The notes under the pieces: model-generated
Databases searched by the model: none
Told to the model about the DNA's origin: nothing
Seen by the model: the letters and a program-made list of their open reading frames with translations, nothing else
In this document: positions 43,570-50,329 of the stretch, one piece after another
How positions within the stretch are numbered: position 1 is the first letter of the stretch
Layout of the letters: each line of letters starts with the position of its first letter
Made by a program: the position numbers and the translations under genes
Source of the DNA: Syntrophorhabdaceae bacterium
Lineage (GTDB): Bacteria; Desulfobacterota; Syntrophorhabdia; Syntrophorhabdales; Syntrophorhabdaceae
NCBI GenBank assembly: GCA_026415675.1
Contig: JAOAGQ010000047.1
Coordinates: forward strand, 1 to 50,329
Reading direction: 5' to 3'
Length of the DNA: 50,329 bases

Positions 43570-45516
43570 TTAAACCTTTTTCAGTATCTCCTTTAACCTT
43601 TTCTTTTCTTCACCGGTAAAGGGTTTATCCTGATAGAATATTTTTTCAAATTCTTTAACGAAAAGAAGGGCATTATCGTTTAATTTGTCCTCCCCAATGG
43701 ATAGAACAAATTCTTCGAGGCCTTGTGATTTTTCCTTTTTGTAACCCTTTTTTTCCATTTTCTGAAGGAATTGGGTAAGGAGGCTTTTTTCCACGTAATC
43801 ATTTTTAGATGCCCTTATTAAAAAAAATGCCAAAATTGATAATACCACCCCTCCGAGGATTAACATAACCCCGTAAGTGACGCCTTTTTTCATACCTTTT
43901 AGAGATTTTATCCCCGGTATTTTAAGGTTCATCTTAAGGGTGTGTATAATATTCAACTGTTTTTCGAGGTTATAGTTTATTACAGAGACAAGCCAGTAAT
44001 AGTTAAGGGTATCTAAAAAAAGGCCCATCCTGAATAGATACCCTGCCTTAATCGGTGATGAGAATGCCTCTATGCTGCCCGGAGTAGGGTCTACTCTTAC
44101 CCATCCCTTCCCTCTTACATATGCCTCAACCCATACATGGGCGTTTTTTTGAGGAACAAGGTAGTACCGACCTACCTCGTTATAGTATCCTCCTTTATAG
44201 CCGCCGATTAGACGGGTTGGTATGCCCGCTACCCTCAACATGATGGCACAGGCAGAGGCAAAATATTCACAGTTTCCGTACTTGAATTTGAAGAGGAAGT
44301 CCTCGATGGGTGTCTTTGTAATAGGGAGGTTTTCGAGGGAGTACCTGTAACTCCCACTATTTAAAAAACCTATTATAGCATGGATCCCTTCTTCTATACC
44401 CTTACCCTTTATGAGTTGTCCGACGAGGTCTTTTATCTTCGGGGATAGGCCTTCAGGCAACTTGAGGTATCTCTCCTCGTCGATTCTCTCTTCCATTATC
44501 GTATCTGAAAGGATCGAGATGGCCTCATATCTTATCCTTTTCTCGATGAAACCGAAGGAGGTGAAAGTAAGATTTGTGTATCTCCTCGCTCGGTTTAAGG
44601 AGACATAGATTGGCTTATCGAGGGCAAAAAGATAAATGTTTTCGTACGGTTCAAGATATATTGTCTGGTGTACCCTTATCCCTTTCACAGGGATGGGTTT
44701 TGTCGTTGAAATCGGTTCTTTAGTACCACTTTTCCAGGAGATGCCATCGAAATGGTCAAGGGCAACCCCCCTCCAGTAGAGATGTTCCGGGTCTATTCTA
44801 TCCATATTGACTCTTAAAATCGCGCTCGAATCCTCCTGTATCCCCGAAACACCACCGAGTCTAACATTATCTGTAAAGCCTATCTTTGCCTTCTCTGCCC
44901 TGTTTAAAAAACTGAAGATGGGGTATTGTGTCCTGGGTAGTATCACAAACATTAAAACGGTCAAAGGTATGGCAAGCATCGGGATGTACATCGACTTTAA
45001 AATGATTTTTAAGGCGATGTCCCTTTTGATCACAAGCTCCGGACTCTCAGAGTAGTATGTGAGTAAGACTGTGGCAACGGTTAGTAGTGTCACAAGAACG
45101 AGGAGATACACGGAGAAGATGATGTCAAGGGAAAGGAGGCCCAGGCCGGTTAGGAGTAATAGATTAATAGCATATATCTGCATGTAATCCCTGAACTTTT
45201 TTTCTTCGAGGAGTTTAATCCCCAGCAGAATGAGGAGGGTTTCTATGATCTGTACCACAAGTTCCGATAGCTCGAGTCTGTATACCGTAAATCCAATGAC
45301 GGAAAGAGATAGCCCGTTCAAGACCCATCGGGGAAGATAGAACCTCCTTTTATACTCGAAAAAAAGGGATAAAAGAAACAGGCATAAAAAAGAGAGGGAG
45401 TAGGAGAGGCCTATCTCACCGGAAATCGATGAGAAACCTATCAGACTCACCGTATATGTTATAGCCTTTACCCCTTGTTCGATATTTATAGAAGAGGGCA
45501 GGTTAACTCTAATCAT
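43570..45516 (-). CDS. TgpA-like transglutaminase-domain membrane protein
   Basis: The 648-residue protein has about six N-terminal membrane helices (residues ~10-205, DUF3488-like). A periplasmic region carries a transglutaminase-like core with Cys416 in KYGNCEYFASACAIMLR, His in NAHVWVEAYV and Asp in WVRVDPTPG. Another membrane helix follows near 555-575 and a cytoplasmic tail (DUF4129-like). The triad suggests activity. Such proteins follow MoxR and DUF58 genes in many bacteria, as here; the trio's cellular role is poorly defined but touches the envelope. It ends 41 bases from the convergent sigma-like gene. Confidence 0.93.
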   Translation of the reverse strand: MIRVNLPSSINIEQGVKAITYTVSLIGFSSISGEIGLSYSLSFLCLFLLSLFFEYKRRFYLPRWVLNGLSLSVIGFTVYRLELSELVVQIIETLLILLGIKLLEEKKFRDYMQIYAINLLLLTGLGLLSLDIIFSVYLLVLVTLLTVATVLLTYYSESPELVIKRDIALKIILKSMYIPMLAIPLTVLMFVILPRTQYPIFSFLNRAEKAKIGFTDNVRLGGVSGIQEDSSAILRVNMDRIDPEHLYWRGVALDHFDGISWKSGTKEPISTTKPIPVKGIRVHQTIYLEPYENIYLFALDKPIYVSLNRARRYTNLTFTSFGFIEKRIRYEAISILSDTIMEERIDEERYLKLPEGLSPKIKDLVGQLIKGKGIEEGIHAIIGFLNSGSYRYSLENLPITKTPIEDFLFKFKYGNCEYFASACAIMLRVAGIPTRLIGGYKGGYYNEVGRYYLVPQKNAHVWVEAYVRGKGWVRVDPTPGSIEAFSSPIKAGYLFRMGLFLDTLNYYWLVSVINYNLEKQLNIIHTLKMNLKIPGIKSLKGMKKGVTYGVMLILGGVVLSILAFFLIRASKNDYVEKSLLTQFLQKMEKKGYKKEKSQGLEEFVLSIGEDKLNDNALLFVKEFEKIFYQDKPFTGEEKKRLKEILKKV

Positions 45517-45554
45517 GGGTATAATCTTATGGTATCGATTTTTTCATCCAAGCC

Positions 45555-46433
45555 CTATCGTTCAACGTTATTGTATAAGGCCAACTCTCTCATCATGTTT
45601 ATTTTGTGTTTCTGGGAACAATCCGGTTCATAAAAGCGATCCTTTAGTTTAAGTCCTACGGGTAAATTTTTCTTTATACACTGTAGAATTGTATAGGCGA
45701 TGCAGGATATCTTTGTCTCTACATCCTTAATCGATATGCTATCGAAATCGATTATACGGGGCTTATCCATAAGGGATGAGAACTCCTTCGTCTTTAATTT
45801 TCCTGTCTTTGCTGTAGCCTTCCAGTTTATATACTTTATGGGGTCGCCGATCGTGTATTCCCGGATGGAGACGATATCCGAATCGAACCCTATTCTGTTA
45901 TCCGCTTGTTCCCCCTTCGTCCTTCTTTCCCTTCTTTGGATGGTAAATACATCGGATTTGATCAATTGGGGAAAGACGACCACCGTAAAACCCTTTTTTA
46001 CCTTTTTAAATCTCGTAAAAAAATTAAAGGGAAAAACAGAACTTATATAGATGTCCTCTATCTTATATTCTCCCCTTTTTTTCCAGAGGGTTGTTATATA
46101 TTGGGTTAATCCCCCTTTTGTCTCAACATAAGGAAAGAGTATCTTCTTTTCTCCGATGTGTAGATTTATGAGAAAGGCAGGGAGGAGTTTTTTTTCATTT
46201 TTTAGTGTCACTTTAATCAATGACGGGGCGTTTGCGTAGATTTCCCCTGGGAATTCGATATCGATTGAGATTTTTGACAGGTTATTTTTACCGAAAAAAC
46301 CGGATATGCCCATAAAGCTCAACAGGGCAGCAACTATGAGATACATGAGGTTATTGCCGGTATTAACGGCAGATACACCGAGGAAGATGGTAAGACCTAT
46401 ATAGAGAAAACCGGCCTTTGTGATCTTTATCAC
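45555..46433 (-). CDS. DUF58-domain membrane protein
   Basis: The 292-residue protein has two hydrophobic helices at the N terminus (about 7-45). A beta-rich region follows, then the DUF58 signature REYTIGDPIKYINWKATAKTG with KTKEFSSL. DUF58 has a vWA-like fold in which divalent-metal-binding residues are often degenerate. The gene overlaps moxR by 4 bases and leads into the transglutaminase gene, completing the standard MoxR-DUF58-transglutaminase set. Function is inferred from the set only. Confidence 0.9.
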   Translation of the reverse strand: MIKITKAGFLYIGLTIFLGVSAVNTGNNLMYLIVAALLSFMGISGFFGKNNLSKISIDIEFPGEIYANAPSLIKVTLKNEKKLLPAFLINLHIGEKKILFPYVETKGGLTQYITTLWKKRGEYKIEDIYISSVFPFNFFTRFKKVKKGFTVVVFPQLIKSDVFTIQRRERRTKGEQADNRIGFDSDIVSIREYTIGDPIKYINWKATAKTGKLKTKEFSSLMDKPRIIDFDSISIKDVETKISCIAYTILQCIKKNLPVGLKLKDRFYEPDCSQKHKINMMRELALYNNVER

Positions 46434-47371
46434 GCCGGGGTAGGTATCTTTTCTATCAAAGATCTTATAACCTCCTTTCTATCTAAGGATTCATACTCTT
46501 CCTTGAATATTACCCTATGAGGTATCACATACTCAAACAGTTCTTTGATGTCTTCAGGTATCACAAAGTTTCGTCCATTGAAGTAGGCATTGGTCTTTGC
46601 CGTACTGACGATGGTGAGGGCGCCCCTTGTAGATAGGCCTGCGGTGAGAAAACCATTGGCCCTTGTCGCCTCTATGATGGCGAGTATATAATTGAGTATT
46701 TTATCGGAGACATAGATGTTCTTCTCTATGTCTTTCTGGATTGCGATTGCCTCTTCGTGGTCCATGACAGGTTCTATGGAATAAAGCTCCTCCCTTTTAC
46801 TGCCCACCTTTAATATCTCCTTCTCTGCGTCGTGAGAGGGATAACCGATACTTATCTTCATCATGAATCTGTCGAGCTGGGATTCCGGTAAAGGGAAAGT
46901 GCCAAACTGTTCCACAGGATTTTGTGTTGCAATTACAAAGAAGAGTCTCGGGAGCTTGTAGGTCTTTCCTTCGATAGTGACCTGCTTTTCCCCCATGGCC
47001 TCAAGGAGGGCACTCTGAGTTTTTGGGGTCGCCCTATTGATCTCGTCGCAGAGCACAATGTTATTAAAGATAGGGCCGGGGTGAAATTCAAACTCCCCTG
47101 ATGTCTTGTTGTATATGGAGAGACCTGTAATATCCGTGGGGAGTAAATCGCTCGTACATTGAACCCTGCCGAATGTTAACCCTAAGGTCTTTGCAATGCC
47201 TATTGCGAGGGTTGTCTTACCGGTCCCCGGGAGATCCTCTATTAAAAGATGCCCCCTTGAGAAAAAGCAGATTAAAGCAAGGCGTAAGGGTCTATCCTTT
47301 CCCTGGAGGTATTTCGATAGTGATTCTGTGATTTCTTCAATTTTTTTGTAGCTTTTCTCCATATTAACCAT
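46430..47371 (-). CDS. MoxR-family AAA+ ATPase
   Basis: The ATPase of about 313 residues has Walker A LPGTGKTTLAIGIAKTLG, Walker B NNIVLCDEINRATPKTQSAL and sensor 1 in FFVIATQNPVEQFGTFPLPE, followed by QLDRFMMKI. MoxR ATPases act as chaperones for partner proteins with vWA-like domains such as DUF58. I chose ATG at 47371, 5 bases after the LUD stop; a longer reading frame exists upstream within the LUD gene but has no family sequence. ATG at 47362 is an alternative. Confidence 0.92.
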   Translation of the reverse strand: MVNMEKSYKKIEEITESLSKYLQGKDRPLRLALICFFSRGHLLIEDLPGTGKTTLAIGIAKTLGLTFGRVQCTSDLLPTDITGLSIYNKTSGEFEFHPGPIFNNIVLCDEINRATPKTQSALLEAMGEKQVTIEGKTYKLPRLFFVIATQNPVEQFGTFPLPESQLDRFMMKISIGYPSHDAEKEILKVGSKREELYSIEPVMDHEEAIAIQKDIEKNIYVSDKILNYILAIIEATRANGFLTAGLSTRGALTIVSTAKTNAYFNGRNFVIPEDIKELFEYVIPHRVIFKEEYESLDRKEVIRSLIEKIPTPA

Positions 47372-47376
47372 CAAAT

Positions 47377-48015
47377 CTAACCAAGACCGAGATGTTCCCC
47401 AACGATGATTACTTTCATATCGGTCCGTGAGGGTTTTTTGACCATTACCGTATATATGTTGCATATCCTCTGGGGAGATGAACAATCGGCACATTCCCCT
47501 GTCTCCACACATGGCGTTTTCGTCTCAAGCCTCTTTGCGTTCATGGGCGCTATCTCTTCCTTCACCTTTTTTTGAGCATCGTCCAAGTCTTTCACGATCT
47601 TGTTGATCCCGCATACAATAATCACCTTTTTCGGACCAAAGGCCATGGCGCCCACCCTGTTTCCAGTTCCATCTATGTTATACAGCATCCCATCCTCTGT
47701 AATCGCATTTGTGCTACATACAAACACATCGGAGAGCAGGGCCTCTTTCCTTGCCCTCAAAGCCTCTTCGGGGGGCAAATCAGGAGGGTTTATGATAGTG
47801 AGAGATCTTTTCTTTATCTCTTCAAAAAAACCAAGCTGTCTTAATGTCACCGAACCTCCGACCCCGATCCTCGAACCTTCTTCTATCATAGCGAAGATCG
47901 CATCCACCGCTTCCTTTGCCGTAGGGGCGTATATTGCATCAAAGTTGTTCTTTTTTAGTGCTTTTATCGTCCTTTCTATCTGTTTCTCCTTGTACCATCT
48001 CTCAAATTCCGTCAT
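47377..48015 (-). CDS. LUD-domain protein (DUF162, LutC/YkgG type)
   Basis: The protein of about 212 residues has the LUD core: GSRIGVGGSVTLRQLGFFEE, LLSDVFVCSTNAITEDGML and FGPKKVIIVCGINKIV. A Cys-rich C-terminal segment follows, CVETGECADCSSPQRICN. LUD proteins include lactate-utilisation subunits, but many stand alone in anaerobes with unknown substrates. I chose ATG at 48015 with a strong ribosome site (ggaggga) 7 bases upstream; a longer frame to 48105 lacks support. It is divergent from the molybdopterin enzyme and followed by moxR. Confidence 0.88.
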   Translation of the reverse strand: MTEFERWYKEKQIERTIKALKKNNFDAIYAPTAKEAVDAIFAMIEEGSRIGVGGSVTLRQLGFFEEIKKRSLTIINPPDLPPEEALRARKEALLSDVFVCSTNAITEDGMLYNIDGTGNRVGAMAFGPKKVIIVCGINKIVKDLDDAQKKVKEEIAPMNAKRLETKTPCVETGECADCSSPQRICNIYTVMVKKPSRTDMKVIIVGEHLGLG

Positions 48016-48099
48016 CTTAAGTCCCTCCTTTTTTTGTATGCACATTAAATTATCATGAATCGGGGAGTATAAAAAGGTTTTTTTAAAGACGAAAACCGA

Positions 48100-48128
48100 T
48101 TGCATATGGGCAATTCTACTGGTAAAAT
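48100..48128 (+). promoter_or_regulatory. Possible promoter for the molybdopterin oxidoreductase
   Basis: TTGCAT (48100-48105), 17 bases, TAAAAT (48123-48128). The -10 matches 5 of 6 and the -35 only 3 of 6. It ends 28 bases before ATG with a ggaggga ribosome site in between. It may need an activator. Confidence 0.35.
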
Positions 48129-48156
48129 GGATTTAAGAAAAAAGGAGGGAAGGGCT

Positions 48157-50329
48157 ATGAAAGAGGTAAGGCGTTCATACTGCGGTTTGTGTCATCCCCG
48201 ATGTGGTCTACTCCTTGAGATAGAAGGAGGAAAAATCGAAAGCGTTAAAGGAGATCCCGAACACCCCATCACCAGAGGAAGGATATGTCAGAGGGGAGCA
48301 TTAATTGCAGACCATGTCCATCACCCAGGAAGGATCAATTTTCCTATGAGAAGAAAAGGGGAGAGGGGTTCCGGTCAGTGGGAGAGGATCTCATGGGATA
48401 AGGCCCTCGATGAAGTGGCGGAGAAACTTTCAGATTTGAAAGAGAGATATGGGGCGGAGACCCTTGCCTTCACACACGGCACAAAGAGGACATACCACTG
48501 GGATGAGAGGAGATTTTTTAACCTCTTCGGTTCACCAAATGTTTGCGGTGCAAACAACATCTGTATGTGTCCGAGTCAGGCGGTGGAGTATGCGACATTC
48601 GGGGGGTTTACCTTTGGGGATGTGATGCGCACTAAGTGTATCGTCCTCTGGGGACACGGGCCATCAAAGTCTGACCCTATCGGGCTTTATCAGATGATAA
48701 AGAAGGCAAAAAACGATGGGGCTAAACTCATCGTTATTGATCCGAGACGCATCGATGAGGTAGAAATCGCCGATATGTGGCTTCAGATCAGACCTGGTAC
48801 CGATGTAGCCCTCATGCTCGGATGGATAAGGATTATTATCAACGAAGGGCTATACGACAGGGAATTTGTGGAAAACTGGACGGTAGGCTTTGAAGACTTG
48901 AAGGCTGCGGCAGAGCCATATAGTCCCGAGAGGGTTTCCGAGATCACATGGCTTAAAAAGGATGAGATAGTCAATTCCGCCCGTCTCTATGCAAAAACAA
49001 AACCTGCAACAATTTCGTGGGGCTTTGGGATCGACAAACAGGGGATAAATGCAACCCAGGCGGCGAGGGCCCGATGTTGTTTAAAGGCCTTGACGGGAAA
49101 TATAGATGTACCAGGGGGTGAAACCCTTGGCATGTATGAGCCTATCGGTATGATCATAGGTGATACGGAAATGCAGTTAAACGATGCGATCCCGGATGCC
49201 CAGAGGGCAAAGCAACTCGGGGCAGACCTGTACCCTTTTTTTGGTTTTCCCGGATGGTCGAGAAATGAAAAGGCAAACAGGCGTCTTCCAAAGGGATACA
49301 TCCATCCCCCAAATGCCGATATGATGTGTGTAGCCCATATAAGAAGCGTCTTCGATGCGATGATCACAGGTAAACCCTATCCCGTAAGGGCAGCGATATC
49401 CGTTGCGAGTAACCCTATGCTTTCCCTACCCAATGTCTACCATACGTATAACGCATTGAAAAGTTTAGACCTTTATGTGGTCGGGGAGTTTTACATGACA
49501 CCTTCCGCAGCCCTTGCCGATTATGTATTCCCCATATGCTCAACCGTTGAGACGACTGAACTTTGGCTTACAGGTAGTTTCTGTGTTGCCTGTCCGAGGG
49601 GTATTGAACCCCTTTTTGAGAGGAGGAATACATACGATTTTTGGAGAGGTCTTGGGATCAGGCTCGGTCAGAAGGATTACTGGCCCTGGGAGACGGTGGA
49701 TGAGGTATGGGATTATAGGCTTCAACCTGTAGGGTTGACATTCAATAAACTCATTGAAATGAACGGTCTTTTCGGAAAGCCCGAGTTTGAACGTTATAAA
49801 AAATACGGCTTTGGAACACCTTCAGGGAAGGTGGAACTCCGTTCAAGCATTTTTGAAGAATTCGGATATGAACCTCTGCCTGTCTATAGAGAGATGGTGT
49901 ATAGCCCTGTAAGTGAAATGAAGGTTGCCGAAGAGTTTCCCCTCATCCTTATAACAGGAAGCAGATTCATGCCCATGTACCATTCAGAGCAGAGGCAGAT
50001 TGAAAAGGCAAGGAAGTTAAGACCGGACCCTGTGGTCACCATACATCCTGAAACCGCAGACAGACTCGATTTAAAGCAAGGGGAATGGGTATGGGTTGAA
50101 GGCCCAACAGGTAGGGTCCGCATGAGATTAAATGTCTCTGACGCAATCCATCCGGATATGGCAGATGCAGAGCATGGATGGTGGTTTCCCGAAAGAAATG
50201 GGGCAGAACCGGATTTATTCGGTGTATTTGAATCGAATGTAAATATCCTATGTCCCGATGGACAGGAGTTTGTAAGCCCCGAGATAGGGAGTTGGCCCCA
50301 TTCGGCACTGCTATGCAGGATTAGAAAGT
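48157..50329 (+). CDS. Molybdopterin-dependent oxidoreductase, DMSO reductase family (3' end outside window)
   Basis: About 724 residues are visible, nearly a full catalytic subunit; no stop occurs before the window ends. The N-terminal [4Fe-4S] motif has Cys9, Cys12, Cys16 and Cys44 (YCGLCHPRC, GRICQRG). The usual Mo-ligand position falls in GANNICMCPSQAVEYATFGG (Cys136 or Cys138). Molybdopterin-binding motifs follow (LWGHGPSKSDP, DPRRIDEV, ISWGFGIDKQG), and the C-terminal molydop domain near 640-700 has ILITGSRFMPMYHSEQRQI. There is no twin-arginine signal, so it is probably cytoplasmic. The substrate cannot be named. The start is ATG with ggaggga 8 bases upstream. Confidence 0.9.
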   Translation, partial: MKEVRRSYCGLCHPRCGLLLEIEGGKIESVKGDPEHPITRGRICQRGALIADHVHHPGRINFPMRRKGERGSGQWERISWDKALDEVAEKLSDLKERYGAETLAFTHGTKRTYHWDERRFFNLFGSPNVCGANNICMCPSQAVEYATFGGFTFGDVMRTKCIVLWGHGPSKSDPIGLYQMIKKAKNDGAKLIVIDPRRIDEVEIADMWLQIRPGTDVALMLGWIRIIINEGLYDREFVENWTVGFEDLKAAAEPYSPERVSEITWLKKDEIVNSARLYAKTKPATISWGFGIDKQGINATQAARARCCLKALTGNIDVPGGETLGMYEPIGMIIGDTEMQLNDAIPDAQRAKQLGADLYPFFGFPGWSRNEKANRRLPKGYIHPPNADMMCVAHIRSVFDAMITGKPYPVRAAISVASNPMLSLPNVYHTYNALKSLDLYVVGEFYMTPSAALADYVFPICSTVETTELWLTGSFCVACPRGIEPLFERRNTYDFWRGLGIRLGQKDYWPWETVDEVWDYRLQPVGLTFNKLIEMNGLFGKPEFERYKKYGFGTPSGKVELRSSIFEEFGYEPLPVYREMVYSPVSEMKVAEEFPLILITGSRFMPMYHSEQRQIEKARKLRPDPVVTIHPETADRLDLKQGEWVWVEGPTGRVRMRLNVSDAIHPDMADAEHGWWFPERNGAEPDLFGVFESNVNILCPDGQEFVSPEIGSWPHSALLCRIRK

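Noticed and set aside
47372-47512. N-terminal extension of the MoxR gene
   Set aside because: The extra 47 codons overlap the LUD gene in another frame and show no MoxR family sequence; a start at 47371 directly follows the LUD stop.
1-50329. CRISPR arrays, tRNA or rRNA genes, insertion sequences
   Set aside because: No regularly spaced direct repeats, no tRNA-like cloverleaf with TTCGANTC arm, no rRNA segments and no transposase motifs were recognised while reading both strands; a tRNA scan would be the decisive test.

Overview
The window reads as chromosomal DNA of a Gram-negative anaerobe. My best guess is a member of the Desulfobacterota or a related former deltaproteobacterial lineage, held with low confidence. 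The reasons are a conserved bacterial core (rpmH-rnpA-yidD-yidC-jag-mnmE, and pgpA-cinA-thpR-recA-alaS), a two-GAF ANTAR regulator beside nadE, a molybdopterin oxidoreductase and an LUD-domain protein. No rRNA, tRNA, CRISPR array, transposase or phage gene was recognised. Genes are very tightly packed: the longest non-coding stretch is under 200 bases (33725-33910), so no gene-free gap reaches 300 bases.

Bases 1-26455 are one long surface-glycan locus, all on the + strand and more AT-rich than the right half. It holds the tail of a radical SAM/SPASM protein, a methyltransferase, a LIC12162-type transferase, a B12-binding radical SAM protein and a Wzx-type flippase. Next comes a tightly overlapping block (6163-11202) of a DRE-TIM aldolase fused to a sialyltransferase-like domain, an LdpA-like iron-sulfur protein, a HAD phosphatase, an HpcH/HpaI aldolase and a KdsB-like cytidylyltransferase. 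This block looks like a dedicated route to a CMP-activated 2-keto-3-deoxy sugar acid and is the best candidate here for an undescribed system. Further on, a module in the order GT4, PglC-like, PglD-like, PglE-like, membrane GT39-like, PglF-like matches the UDP-N,N'-diacetylbacillosamine pathway. It is followed by a GT2, a GT4 and a second phosphoglycosyl transferase.

Bases 26495-33724 hold a geranylgeranyl-reductase-like flavoprotein, engB, a divergent marR/response-regulator pair with a palindromic operator, and the minus-strand ribosome/membrane-insertion operon rpmH-rnpA-yidD-yidC-jag-mnmE. A good promoter lies upstream of rpmH. No dnaA or origin signature is seen beside it.

Bases 33911-43528 (+ strand) carry fmdB-type, pgpA, pncC (CinA C-domain), thpR, recA, alaS, a Crp/Fnr regulator, a GAF-GAF-ANTAR protein, nadE and a small sigma-70-like factor. 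Between the ANTAR gene and nadE sits a perfect consensus promoter (TTGACA, 17 bp, TATAAT), then a leader with a small hairpin, a competing antiterminator stem and a strong intrinsic terminator. This is an attenuator that the neighbouring ANTAR protein probably controls.

Bases 43570-48015 (- strand) are a TgpA-like transglutaminase, a DUF58 protein, a MoxR ATPase and an LUD-domain protein. Divergent from them, running off the right edge, is a DMSO-reductase-family molybdopterin enzyme.
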